Assembly (NCBI GenBank): GCA_009823505.1
Contig: VZQC01001663.1
Span: 572,424-636,423 of the forward strand
Length of the DNA: 64,000 nucleotides
Direction of reading: 5' to 3'
Source: Rhizomys pruinosus
Lineage: Eukaryota > Chordata > Mammalia > Rodentia > Spalacidae
This document shows, in pieces, positions 11,474-21,331 of the stretch. The notes beneath the pieces were generated by a model. That model searched no databases. It saw nothing but the letters and a program-made list of their open reading frames with translations, and was not told where the DNA came from. Every line of letters starts with the position of its first letter. Positions within the stretch are counted from its first letter, which is position 1. A program made the position numbers and the translations under genes.

Positions 11474-12433
11474 TCAGATACAATGAAATATAATAATAAA
11501 GTTGTTTAGTTTGCCTGCCAACTGGGGATTTGGTGTTAGCAGCCACAAATGAGGGAAACCATTTACCTTTTTTTTTTTTTTCTGAGACTGTGTTACTTCA
11601 CTTAGCATGATGGCTTTGAGTTTCATCCATTTACCAGCAAAGCTCATGATGTCATCTTTCTTTACCACTGCATAGAACTTCATCGAGTACATGTACCACG
11701 TTTTTGTTATCCAGTCTTCAGTTGAGGGACATTTGAGTTGGTTCCAGCTCTTTGCTATTGTGAAGAGAGCTGAAATAAACATAGCTGTGCATGTATCTTT
11801 GCGGTAGGATTCATCTTGTGGGTATATACCCAGGAGTGGTATAGCTGGGTCAGGTGGTAGGTTCATTTTGAGTTTTTTAAGGATTCTCCACACTGCTTTC
11901 CACAGTGGTTGTATGAGTTTACATTCCCACCAGCGGGGGATGAGTGTTCCCCTTTCTCCACAACCTCTCTAGCATTTGGTGTCTATTGTTTTCTTGATCT
12001 TGCCTAGTCTTATTGGAGTGAGATGATACCTTAGTGTGGTTTTAATTTGCTTTTCCTTAATTATTAATGATGTTGAACATTTTTTAAGATGTTTCTCAGC
12101 CATCTTTACTTCCTTACTGGTGAAGTCTCTGTTCATCTCTTTACTCCATCTTTTGAGTAAGTCATTTGTTTTCTTACTTCTTTGTTTTTTAAATAGTTTA
12201 TATATTCTGGATGTTAATGCTCTATCAGATGTATCAGTCGTGAAGGTTTCCTTCCACTCTGTGGGTTTTCTCTTCACTTCCTTAATTGTTTCTTTAGCCA
12301 TATAAAAGCTTTTGAGCTTGATGAGTTCCCACTTGTCAGTTGTCCTTATTTCTTGTGCAGCTGCTGTTTGATTTAGGAAGTCTTTTCCTGCACCTGTGTC
12401 TTGTAGGTTGCTGCCAACCTTTTTTTCTATCAC
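11474..12433 (-). pseudogene. L1 ORF2 C-terminal fragments
   Basis: Two frames (11474-11893 and 11969-12433) carry the C-terminal region of L1 ORF2p: DPAIPLLGIYPQDESY, TWYMYSMKFYAVVKKDD and FAGKWMKLKAIMLSEVTQSQ in the first, KEVKRKPTEWKETFTTDTSD and LIIKEKQIKTTLRYHLTP in the second. The endonuclease and RT domains are missing through 5' truncation, and a frameshift separates the two. Not functional. Confidence 0.85.
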
Positions 12434-13159
12434 CTTCAGGGTTTCAGGTTTCAGGCTGAGATCTTTGATCCACTTGGAGTTTATTTTTGTACAGGGCGAG
12501 AGGAAGGGGTTTAATTTTGTTGTTCTACAAATGTTGATCCAGTTTTGCCAACACCATTTGCTGAAGATGCTATCTTTCCTCCATTGAGCTTTTTTTGCTC
12601 CTTTGTCAAATATGAGGTGGCTGAAGATATATGAGCTAAAGCCAGGAAGCTTAGAGATGCAGCCAAGTCATGTGCTGGAACAGAAGTTGTAATAACAATG
12701 AGATTAGCACCTTTAAGAAAAGAATTCCAGTTCTATACTTAAATAATGGGAAGCATCCTTCAGGGAAAGACTCCTCCCAACTATGCTTCCAATTTTTTAA
12801 AGGCTTAAGAGTTATTCTACTAGAAAGCAATTGCCTCAGCATATAAAATCTGCTGCTTATTTGAATGAAAAGGGGCAAGTTACATCCCAAGCTAGCAGTG
12901 GGACTTGGAAGTATCCTTTACTTGGCACTGCCTTTAGAGGCTTGAAAGATGAAGGCATGAGGGCATCATTGTCTCTTCCTCCACAATTTAAGAGATCCCC
13001 TGAGACAAGGCAACATGTAGCAAATGAGTCCCTGGGAGAAGAAGGCCTTGGCATGAAACTGTGGAAAGGAGGCCTGGGTTGCAATGAAGACCTCCAGCTG
13101 TTGGAGATGCTAGAGCCATGAGACATCTGTTCTGAGAGAGATAGAGATGTGTTTCTGGC

Positions 13160-13203
13160 TGTGAAAACAAACAAACACACAAACAAAACAAACAAACAAA
13201 CAC
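13160..13203. repeat. (CAAA)n microsatellite
   Basis: Short A/C run within the MaLR internal region. Confidence 0.8.
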
Positions 13204-13519
13204 CCCTGCAGGAGGCCTTTGGAGCTAAAGTCCCAGACATAAGCCATAGAGCCATAAGATTTGGTGTTGTCCTGATGGACTGAAGTCCAGCTTTGGTCCT
13301 TTATCTCCTCACTATCCTCCCATTCCTTCTTTGTAAATGGAAATGTATACTCTCTGCCACTGTATTTTATTTGTCTTTTATGGCAAAGGTTATAGTTAGA
13401 GATTGCCCTAAGTCTCAGAGGAGACTTGGAAAAAATGCGGGTCTTTTAAAGATGGACTAATTGTGTTTTCATTTTATAATGTGAGACAGCCATGAACTTA
13501 TGGTGGCCCGGACATGGGG

Positions 13520-13845
13520 TATGATGGTTTAAATGAGACATGTCCCCCAAAGGCTCAAATATTTGAACACTTTGTCCTAGTTGCCACCACTATTTGTGAA
13601 GGTTTAGGAAGTCAGGCCTTGTTGGAGTGGGCTTTGAGAGGTCATAGCTTCTCCCTTCCACTTCACCTTCTCTGCTTCCTGTGCATGCTTAAAGATGTGA
13701 GCTCTCAGCTTCCTCCTCCAGATGCTTCCTGCCATGCTTCCTCAACCATTATGAACTCTCCCTCTAGAACCATAAGCCAAAATAAACGTTCTATGTTGGC
13801 TTGGTCAGTGTGCTTTATCCTGGTAGCAGAAAGCTAACCAATACA
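13520..13845 (+). repeat. 3' LTR of the MaLR element
   Basis: Contains GACATGTCCCCCAAAGGCTC, TCAGGCCTTGTTGGAGTGGG, TCCTGCCATGCTTCC, an AATAAA signal (about 13782) and ends CTAACCAATACA. Same family as the 5' LTR. Confidence 0.7.
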
Positions 13846-14029
13846 TTCTTACAGGTAGTTTTCAAGTAGTATTGAAAAGCCCTCTCATGTGCTTTACTTC
13901 CTGAGTGAGCTTGACAATAATTTTAGGAGGCAGTCCATAGAGTGTGGCAAATGATAACTGCATTGTAGGTGTCTGTGGCAGGGGATGTTGGATCCCATGA
14001 ATGCACCTGCAAAGAGAAGGGGAGATCTT

Positions 14030-14255
14030 AGGTGTCCTGCTCTATCAAACTCTGTCTTAATCTCCAGAGACAGGATGTCTTACTGACCTGGTAGCTAGGC
14101 GAGTAGCCAGAAGCCCCACTGAGCTTCCTGCCTCTGCCTTCCACAGCACTGGGGTCACAGACTTGTATGACCATACCTGGCTTTTAGTTGGAATGTTGGG
14201 ATCTCAGACTTGGGTCTACATGCTCATACATCAAGTGTCCTTACCCATTGTGCCT
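14030..14255 (-). mobile_element. B4-like SINE
   Basis: Minus-strand B1-like half (GCTTCCTGCCTCTGCCTTCC, AGCACTGGGGTCACAG) followed by an ID-like part (TGGGATCTCAGACTTGGGTC). Diverged. Confidence 0.5.
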
Positions 14256-15107
14256 TCCACTTGGCTTCGTGATAACTTTTCATAAAAGAAAAGAAAATCT
14301 AAGGCAGAATAGTCTACTTCCTTGCTCAGGTAAGCAGTTGTTCTGTGGTCTATCTTTAATGCTCTGTTTAAGAGTAAGTAGCCTTCTCTTTCCATTGACA
14401 AACATGATACATTGGATTGATTACATTTGTAGCACTGAATTGCTATCAAATCCTGAAATAATCATCATAAGAGACGCAGTTATCATTTTTCTTAGAATTA
14501 CTGCAACATTTTTCAGGGTAATGAACTATCTCCAGGACATACATTAGGATATAATGCTTCATTACAGCCCCACTGAAGAAACTCCCGGTATTTTCTTGTC
14601 ATTTTCTAATAAATACTTCTCTTCCATTCAAGTTATATCCTAATATTCATATTAATTATATCAGAAAATGAATAAGTATCTTAAATTTCTTAGAATTCCA
14701 AAGTATTTCTGTCATTATGAATATTTTATCCTTCCACACTCTGAAACTCCATTTCCTGGGCCTCCATGCTTATGCATGCAAGCCTATATGACATATGTCT
14801 ACAAATTCTTCATCTAGTCCATTACACTGGTATTAATAGAATTTCTTCCTGTATTAGGTAAACCACTTTTAGTTGGAGCTACAATTATTGTGTACACAAT
14901 TATTGTGTACACAACTAACTAATATGATCAAAAGGGAGCATCTAATATAAGGATGTAATCAGACATCAACTTTGATCTTAGACAAAACAAAACCAACAAA
15001 AAATCCACAACGGTCTGTCAGAAGAACCACATTCTATTTCTGGGCCTATGTCTCAAAACTGAGTTTGTTTTATCCCTAATTATGTTTATCATAAATTAAT
15101 AGTAGGG
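14256..15107. other. Unique AT-rich spacer
   Basis: No gene recognised. The unit ACAATTATTGTGTAC is tandemly duplicated near 14880-14912. A 119-residue frame (14188-14547) starts inside the SINE and has no domain. Confidence 0.4.
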
Positions 15108-15320
15108 GCTGGATAAATGGATCAGCAGCAATAACACTTGCTCATTTGCAAAGAAGCCCAGTTCCTTTCTGACTACCCATATCAGGTAGATCACAACTAC
15201 CTGTAACTACAGTTACAGAGAATCCAGCTCCCTCTTCTGTGGACACCCACACATATGTTCATATACTCTCTATCTCTGTGTCTTTGTCTCTGTCTCTGTC
15301 TCTCATATGTTTTTCGGGAA
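15108..15320 (+). mobile_element. Old B2-type SINE
   Basis: Head AGGGGCTGGATAAATGGATC, then CACAACTACCTGTAACTACAG and CAGCTCCCTCTTCTGTGGAC, ending in a TCTCTG-rich microsatellite tail (15270-15305). Strongly diverged. Confidence 0.6.
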
Positions 15321-16437
15321 TACACTGGAACTCTAGGGACCGTAAGCTGTCCCAATGAACAAAGAATCATTTCTAGATTTAGGTGTCATTGACCATGGTC
15401 AGAAGACAAAACTCTCTGAAGAAATCAGTGAGTTGATTCTGGAAGATATGTTTAGTCTTTTGCAAATCAAAGGCAACAACCAGATTCCAGCCTCAAGGAA
15501 GATTCTTGAACTCTCTTTCCATGAGCATATCTTCTCTAATAACAATTGGCAAAGATTATTTGCTTGTTGGGCTTTATAGTATTAAATAAAATTCATTTGA
15601 ATAAACCATGATAATCTCCCCACTCAAAAGTTGATAACTTAATCACATCAAGAAAACCCTTCTGAATTTAAGTAATGTATCCACAGGTTCCAGAGATTGG
15701 ACATAGATATTTCAAGAGGACATTGGTCTGGCTATCACAGTCTGGCACTAATTGATCAAATCATTACAAAGAGTAAGTGAAATAACAAATGTTACACTGT
15801 CAAGATCCAACTTTGTGGAAACTAGATCACCTACAACTGTGAAACATTTATTATGAGATATGCAATTAGCAGATTTTGTGAGAGTTTCAAGCAAATTATG
15901 TGCTTTTGTAAAATTAAAAAAAAAAACCCACTCTTTGTTTTAGGGCTTGATGTGTCATGAAAAAGTCATGTTTCCTTAGGGTGCTCAAAAACATAGGCTG
16001 CCCTATAATGGATATACCTGGAAGCGGTTGAACAGGTTACTTGGAAATCATACTGTAAAGATGCTAACTACAAGAAAGAAGACATTTACCTACTTCACTC
16101 CCATCTTCCTCATTTGTCTGCACAAGAATATACCATGAATTCTCCATACTAATTTGTTTTAATAATTTTGTGTTTATGTATTTTAAAGTGTTTTCTCAAA
16201 GAATTTTTAGCAAAACAAAGGCATACACAATTAAAATATAATTAGTCAAGCAAGCTTTAATTTCATGTCTTGTATATCCTGGACTGCTTGTCCCCTAAGA
16301 AAATAATAATAGCAGAAAAAAATTAAGTCTTAGGGAATGTTTATCATCAATAATTTATAAGAATTACTAACTTCAGAAAACAAACACTTCCAAAAGGACA
16401 GTTTTGGTCTCTTCAAAGAAAACCGTATCTAGTTAAT
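15321..16437. other. Unique spacer upstream of the ERV-L
   Basis: No LTR, primer-binding site or gag sequence recognised, although this is where the ERV-L 5' LTR should lie. A 74-codon ATG frame at 15355-15579 has no recognisable domain, and I would not call it a gene. Confidence 0.45.
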
Positions 16438-16631
16438 TCTTTCCTCATTGGAACCTGGCCACCCCTTCATTCAAGGGGTTCTGGGTCTGTGAACTGTCTC
16501 AAGTATGGAAACCAGTCAACTGGGCGGGATTCACTACTCCTAAAATCAAATGTTGACTTCCTGTCATTTGTTCTAGAGCTTTTCTGCTTATACAGATCAA
16601 ATAAAAACTTAGTAGGCTTCTTATGTATTTG
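16438..16631 (-). repeat. Left arm of 194-bp inverted repeat (gag-pol junction, reversed)
   Basis: Exact-length reverse complement of 17284-17477, with 7 mismatches in 194 positions by eye. It is an inverted piece of this element or of a sister copy, covering the end of gag, the UGA and the first pol codons. Four of the seven differences are at CpG sites kept in the right arm but changed to TG or CA here. It sits where upstream gag should continue. Confidence 0.93.
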
Positions 16632-16671
16632 AAGATAGATCCATTTGACTCACCTAACTCATCTCTTGTGA

Positions 16672-17448
16672 GAAGCAAGGAATATAAAATTGGATCATAC
16701 TGAGTTTATCGATATGAGCCCACTGAGTAGAGATTCTAGGTTTAACATGGAAGCTCGAGCAGTTAAAAAAGGTGTTAAAAGTTTATTTGAATGGTTGGCT
16801 GATGTATTTATTAAAACATGGCCTACTAACAGCGAGTTAGAGATGCCTGATATTCCTTGGCTTAGTATTGATGAAGGGATTGTGAGGGTCAGGCAGATGG
16901 GCATGCTCGAGTGGATTCGAAGTGTAAAACCACATTCTCCACAATATGAGGACCCAGAGGACATGCCACTCACTGAATTTATAAGATGGAAAGTACTGAG
17001 AGAGACACCAGAACATTTGAAGAGCTTTGTTTTTGCTCTATTTCTTATGCCAGATCTTACAGTTAGAGAAGTTGTGGCTCGTTTGCATAAATTAAATGTA
17101 CACGTAGTAGGTCTAACAGGACCTCAGGGTAGGCGTCAGGTGGCAGCACTGAATCGCAGAAGGCCAGATGAGCGTAGTTACAGTAATTATCATAATGGGT
17201 GGCAAAGGCAAAACAATACCTATAATGGCATGACCCGAAATGATCTTTGGAACTGGCTAATTAATCATGGTGTTCCCAGGAACCAAATACATAAGAAGCC
17301 TACTAAGTTTTTATTTGATCTGTATAAGCAGAAAAGCTCTAGAACGAATGACAGGAAGTCAACATTTGATTTTAGGAGTAGCGAATCCCGCCCAGTTGAC
17401 CGGTTTCCAGACTTGAGACAGTTCACAGACCCAGAACCCCTTGAATGA
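16672..17448 (+). CDS. gag: ERV-L Gag, C-terminal fragment
   Basis: Frame open from an in-frame stop at 16669-16671 to the UGA at 17446-17448, about 258 codons. There is no ATG at its start (the first possible near-cognate codon is TTG at 16690), so this is an internal cut of a longer Gag, not a complete gene. The middle looks capsid-like (MPLTEFIRWKVLRETPEHLK, residues near 95-115 from the TTG), followed by a basic Arg/Asn-rich tail (RRPDERSYSNYHNGWQRQNN). No Cys-His zinc knuckle is seen. Gag would form the particle core. The upstream part is replaced by the inverted arm. Same reading frame as pol. Confidence 0.8.
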   Translation, partial: EARNIKLDHTEFIDMSPLSRDSRFNMEARAVKKGVKSLFEWLADVFIKTWPTNSELEMPDIPWLSIDEGIVRVRQMGMLEWIRSVKPHSPQYEDPEDMPLTEFIRWKVLRETPEHLKSFVFALFLMPDLTVREVVARLHKLNVHVVGLTGPQGRRQVAALNRRRPDERSYSNYHNGWQRQNNTYNGMTRNDLWNWLINHGVPRNQIHKKPTKFLFDLYKQKSSRTNDRKSTFDFRSSESRPVDRFPDLRQFTDPEPLE

Positions 17449-17477
17449 AGGGGTGGCCGGGTTCCAGTGAGGAAGGA
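17284..17477 (+). repeat. Right arm of 194-bp inverted repeat (native gag-pol junction)
   Basis: The native copy, in sense orientation, spanning the last gag codons, the UGA and about ten pol codons. Together with the left arm it would fold any transcript covering both into a long duplex with a loop of about 650 nt (16632-17283). Confidence 0.93.
17436..17454 (+). promoter_or_regulatory. Hairpin enclosing the gag stop codon
   Basis: Perfect 7-bp stem ACCCCTT / AAGGGGT with loop GAATG. The UGA (17446-17448) spans the loop and the first paired base. Pol continues in the same frame directly after it, so Pol synthesis needs stop-codon readthrough. Whether this hairpin promotes readthrough is inference; known retroviral readthrough signals lie mainly 3' of the stop. 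Confidence 0.5.
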
Positions 17478-20400
17478 CCTTGTCACAATACCAAAGAGTT
17501 ATGCTGTTTGCCTTCCTCCTGTCCTTCCCCAGAGGGACCTGAGGCCTTTTACTAGGGTAACTGTACACTGGGGAAAAGGAAATAATCAGACTTTTCGAGG
17601 CCTATTGGATACTGGTTCTGAGTTGACACTGATCCCAGGAGACCCTAAAAAGCATTGTGGCCCTCCGGTTAAAGTAGGGGCCTATGGAGGTCAGGTGATA
17701 AATGGAGTTTTGGCTGAAGTCCGACTCACGGTGGGCCCAGTGGGTCCCAGAACGCATCCCGTAGTTATTTCCCCAGTCCCAGAATGTATAATTGGGATAG
17801 ATATAATTAGAAATTGGCAGAATCCCCACATTGGTTCCCTGATCTGTGGAGTGAGGGCTATTATGGTTGGAAAGGCCAAATGGAAACCATTGGTGTTGCC
17901 TCTACCAGGGAAAATAGTGAACCAAAAACAGTATCGTATCCCTGGAGGGATTGCGGAGATTAATGCCACTATCAAGGATTTGAAAGATGCAGGGGTGGTG
18001 ATTCCTACCACATCTCCATTTAACTCTCCAATTTGGCCTGTGCAAAAGACAGATGGATCATGGAGAATGACAGTTGACTATCGAAAACTCAACCAAGTAG
18101 TGACACCAATTGCAGCCGCTGTACCAGATGTGGTGTCCTTACTCGAGCAGATTAATATGTCTCCTGGTACCTGGTATGCAGCTATTGATCTGGCCAATGC
18201 TTTTTTCTCAATACCGGTTCATAAGGACCACCAGAAGCAATTTGCTTTCAGCTGGCAAGGCCAACAGTATACCTTTACTGTCTTACCTCAGGGGTATGTT
18301 AACTCTCCAGCGTTGTGCCATAACTTAGTTAGAAGGGATCTTGATCGCCTGACTCTTCCACAAAATATCACACTGGTCCACTATATTGATGATGTTATGT
18401 TGATTGGACCCAGTGAACAGGAGGTAGCAGCTAGCCTAGACTTGTTGGTAAAGCATATGCGCATGAGAGGATGGGAAATAAATCCAACTAAAATTCAAGG
18501 GCCATCTACCTCGGTGAAGTTTCTAGGAGTTCAGTGGTGTGGAGCATGCAGAGACATTCCTTCTAAGGTAAAGAATAAGTTGTTGCACCTGGCCCCTCCC
18601 TCCACCAAGAAAGAAGCACAACGTCTGGTGGGTCTTTTTGGATTCTGGAGGCAGCACATTCCTCATCTGGGTGTGTTACTACGACCCATATATCAGGTGA
18701 CTCGTAAGGCAGCAAACTTTGAGTGGGGCTTGGAACAGGAAAAGGCTCTTCAACAGGTCCAGGCTGCGGTGCAGGCTGCTCTGCCCCTAGGGCCATATGA
18801 TCCAGCAGACCCAATGGTGCTTGAGGTATCAGTGGCAGATAGAGATGCTGTCTGGAGTCTGTGGCAGGCTCCCATAGGGGAATCACAGCGGAGGCCCTTG
18901 GGATTTTGGAGCAAGGCTCTACCTTCATCTGCAAACAACTATTCTCCTTTTGAGAGACAGCTCTTAGCCTGCTATTGGGCCTTAGTGGAAACTGAACGTT
19001 TGACAATGGGCCACCAAGTCACCATGCGACCTGAGCTGCCCATCATGAGCTGGGTGTTATCTGACCCACCAGACCATAAAGTAGGACGTGCACAGCAACA
19101 GTCCATTGTCAAATGGAAGTGGTACATACGGGACAGGGCCCGGGCAGGCCCTGAGGGCACAAGCAAGCTACATGAAGAAGTTGCCCAAATGCCTATGGTT
19201 CCCACTCCTGTTACAATGTCTCCTGGGCTTAAGCATGCACCTATGGCTTCATGGGGTTTGCCCTATGATCAGTTGACTGAGGAAGAGAAGACTAGGGCCT
19301 GGTTTACTGATGGTTCTGCACGCTATGCAGGCACCACCCAGAGGTGGACAGCTGCAGCATTACAGCCAATTTCTGAAACAACCCTAAAGGACACTGGTGA
19401 AGGAAAGTCTTCACAGTGGGCAGAACTTCGGGCAGTGCACATGGTTGTGCATTTTGCCTGCAAGGAGAAATGGCCAGAGGTTCGATTATATACTGATTCA
19501 TGGGCTGTAGCCAATGGTTTGGCTGGATGGTCAGGGACTTGGAAGGAGCATGACTGGAAAATTGGTGAGAAAGACATTTGGGGAAGAAGTATGTGGATAG
19601 AGCTCTCTGAATGGTCAAAGGATGTGAAGATACTTGTGTCTCATGTAAATGCTCATCAAAAGGTGATCTCAGCAGAGGATGAGTTTAATAATCAAGTAGA
19701 TCGGATGACTCGTTCTGTGGATAGTCAGCCTCTTTCTCCAGCTATCCCTGTTGTTGCTCAATGGGCCCATGAACAAAGTGGTCATGGTGGCAGAGATGGA
19801 GGTTATGCATGGGCTCAACAGCATGGACTCCCACTCACTAAGGCTGATCTGGCTACAGCTGCTGCCGAGTGCCAGATTTGCCAACAGCAGAGACCAACAT
19901 TGAGCCCCCGATATGGTGCTATTCCCCGGGGTGACCAGCCAGCAACCTGGTGGCAGGTTGACTACATTGGACCACTTCCATCATGGAGGGGACAGCGTTT
20001 TGTTCTTACAGGAATAGATACTTATTCTGGTTATGGATTTGCCTTTCCTGCACGTAATGCTTCTGCCAAAACTACCATCCAGGGACTTACGGAATGCCTT
20101 ATCCACCGTCATGGTATTCCTCACAGCATTGCTTCTGATCAAGGAACTCACTTCACAGCCAAAGAAGTGCGACTGTGGGCCCATGGTCATGGTATCCACT
20201 GGTCTTACCATGTTCCCCACCACCCAGAAGCAGCTGGCTTGATAGAACGATGGAATGGCCTCTTGAAGACACAGTTACAGCGCCAATTAGGTAGCAATAC
20301 CCTGGAGGGCTGGGGCAAGGTTCTCCAGCAAGCAGTATATGCTTTGAATCAGCGTCCACTATATGGTACTGTTTCTCCTATAGCCAGAATTCATGGGTCC

Positions 20401-20997
20401 AGGAACCAAGGGGTGGAAGTGGGAATGATTCCACTCACTATCACCCCTAGTGACCCAGTAGGAAAATTTTTGCTTCCTGTACCCACGACCTTGCGTTCTG
20501 CTGGTCTAGACGTTTTGGCTCCAATGGGGGGAGTGCTTTTGCCAGGAGATACAGCAAACGTTCTATTGAACTGGAAGCTAAGACTTCCCCCTGGCCACTT
20601 CGGGCTTCTACTGCCTTTAAGCCAACAGGCTAAGGAAGGAATAACAGTAGTAGGAGGAGTGATTGATCCAGACTACCATGGGGAAATTGGACTTTTTCTC
20701 CACAATGGGGGCAAGGAAGATTATGTCTGGAAGGCAGGAGATGCTGTAGGGCGCCTTCTGGTGCTACCATGTCCTATGATTAAGGTCAATGGGAAACTCC
20801 AACAACCCAAACCAGACAGGACAATAAATGGCCCAGACCCTTCAGGGATGAAGGTATGGGTCACTCCTCCAGGGAAAGAGCCAAGACCTGCAGAGGTGCT
20901 TGCTGATGGCGGAGGAAATACAGAATGGGTAGTAGAAGAAGGTAGTCATAAATATCAGCTGAAGCCACGGGACCAGTTGCAGAAACGTGGATTATAA
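17449..20997 (+). CDS. pol: ERV-L Pol polyprotein: PR-RT-RH-IN-dUTPase
   Basis: Open in frame from the codon after the gag UGA to tandem stops TAA TAG. Numbering below starts at GTG 17467 (1176 residues). There is no ATG start, consistent with expression as Gag-Pol by readthrough. Protease: LLDTGSE with D48. RT about 155-420: catalytic D241 (AIDLANAF) and YIDD 306-309. RNase H about 610-752: D615, E653, D677, D745, all four acidic residues present. Integrase: zinc site H768, H773, C802, C805 and core D832, D891, E927 with exactly 35 residues between the last two. dUTPase-like domain about 1000-1106 with [10 protein letters not shown]; its second and fifth motifs look degenerate. The tail (1128-1176) resembles an integrase C-terminal domain. 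No internal stop or frameshift seen. Confidence 0.93.
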   Translation, partial: RGGRVPVRKDLVTIPKSYAVCLPPVLPQRDLRPFTRVTVHWGKGNNQTFRGLLDTGSELTLIPGDPKKHCGPPVKVGAYGGQVINGVLAEVRLTVGPVGPRTHPVVISPVPECIIGIDIIRNWQNPHIGSLICGVRAIMVGKAKWKPLVLPLPGKIVNQKQYRIPGGIAEINATIKDLKDAGVVIPTTSPFNSPIWPVQKTDGSWRMTVDYRKLNQVVTPIAAAVPDVVSLLEQINMSPGTWYAAIDLANAFFSIPVHKDHQKQFAFSWQGQQYTFTVLPQGYVNSPALCHNLVRRDLDRLTLPQNITLVHYIDDVMLIGPSEQEVAASLDLLVKHMRMRGWEINPTKIQGPSTSVKFLGVQWCGACRDIPSKVKNKLLHLAPPSTKKEAQRLVGLFGFWRQHIPHLGVLLRPIYQVTRKAANFEWGLEQEKALQQVQAAVQAALPLGPYDPADPMVLEVSVADRDAVWSLWQAPIGESQRRPLGFWSKALPSSANNYSPFERQLLACYWALVETERLTMGHQVTMRPELPIMSWVLSDPPDHKVGRAQQQSIVKWKWYIRDRARAGPEGTSKLHEEVAQMPMVPTPVTMSPGLKHAPMASWGLPYDQLTEEEKTRAWFTDGSARYAGTTQRWTAAALQPISETTLKDTGEGKSSQWAELRAVHMVVHFACKEKWPEVRLYTDSWAVANGLAGWSGTWKEHDWKIGEKDIWGRSMWIELSEWSKDVKILVSHVNAHQKVISAEDEFNNQVDRMTRSVDSQPLSPAIPVVAQWAHEQSGHGGRDGGYAWAQQHGLPLTKADLATAAAECQICQQQRPTLSPRYGAIPRGDQPATWWQVDYIGPLPSWRGQRFVLTGIDTYSGYGFAFPARNASAKTTIQGLTECLIHRHGIPHSIASDQGTHFTAKEVRLWAHGHGIHWSYHVPHHPEAAGLIERWNGLLKTQLQRQLGSNTLEGWGKVLQQAVYALNQRPLYGTVSPIARIHGSRNQGVEVGMIPLTITPSDPVGKFLLPVPTTLRSAGLDVLAPMGGVLLPGDTANVLLNWKLRLPPGHFGLLLPLSQQAKEGITVVGGVIDPDYHGEIGLFLHNGGKEDYVWKAGDAVGRLLVLPCPMIKVNGKLQQPKPDRTINGPDPSGMKVWVTPPGKEPRPAEVLADGGGNTEWVVEEGSHKYQLKPRDQLQKRGL

Positions 20998-21331
20998 TAG
21001 ATATTAACCTTCGTCCTATTTGGTTAAGAATGTGCTTGTTTATATATGTATATATATATATGTATATATGTATGTATATTAAGTGGATACTTGTGTTCCC
21101 CTTTGAATGTGCAACTGAGATATGTGTTAAGTGTTGTCATATTTAGGTTATTAGATACTGAAGGACTAAGTTCTTCTCAAGGACATTACCACCTACTCTA
21201 AGATATAATGTTTTGCTATTGCACATGAGATACTTATAACATGTTAGGTGGAATTATGACCCTGCCATCGTTTGCAATTGACATTTAAGCAGAGGCTATT
21301 TATTGGGTGTCAAGTTGACAAGGGGTGGACT
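20998..21331 (+). other. ERV-L 3' non-coding region and polypurine-like tract
   Basis: No env frame follows pol. A TATATG-rich patch lies at 21041-21078. The purine-rich stretch AAGGGGTGGA at 21320-21329, directly before the LTR, is the likely plus-strand primer (polypurine tract). Confidence 0.6.

Larger units (their letters stand above)
10785..12640 (-). mobile_element. 5'-truncated L1 inside the MaLR
   Basis: Minus-strand L1 with its 3' UTR at the left (GTGCATTTCATACAACATTT, CCCCATCCATGCCTGCCCC) and the C-terminal half of ORF2 to the right, ending abruptly near 12640. It separates the two halves of the MaLR internal region and is therefore younger than it. Confidence 0.85.
10027..13845 (+). 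mobile_element. MaLR element with both LTRs, split by an L1
   Basis: 5' LTR at 10027-10382, internal sequence at 10383-10784 and 12641-13519, 3' LTR at 13520-13845. The LTRs share TGGTTTAAATGAG/TTTAGGTG starts, a GGTGGCACTATTTG/GCCACCACTATTTG block, CTCTGCTTCCTGTG and TAACA/CAATACA ends. Just inside the 5' LTR, GCTGGCACCACAGAGTGG resembles a tRNA-Leu-type primer-binding site. No protease, RT or integrase frame exists, as expected for this non-autonomous class. A 96-residue frame at 12831-13121 is an internal remnant. The LTRs differ greatly, so the insertion is old. Confidence 0.75.

Noticed and set aside
15355..15579. 74-codon ATG frame upstream of the ERV-L
   Set aside because: No domain, no splice context, no second line of evidence; expected by chance in 64 kb.
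14256..16437. A 5' LTR for the ERV-L
   Set aside because: Searched by eye for the TGTCATGGTTAATCC start and CCCTGACTAATACA end; neither is present upstream of 16438.
16690..17467. TTG at 16690 and GTG at 17467 as true gene starts
   Set aside because: In a mammalian retroelement these are not credible initiators; gag is cut on its 5' side and pol is reached by readthrough.
20998..21331. An env gene
   Set aside because: Only about 330 non-coding bases separate pol from the LTR; ERV-L elements lack env.
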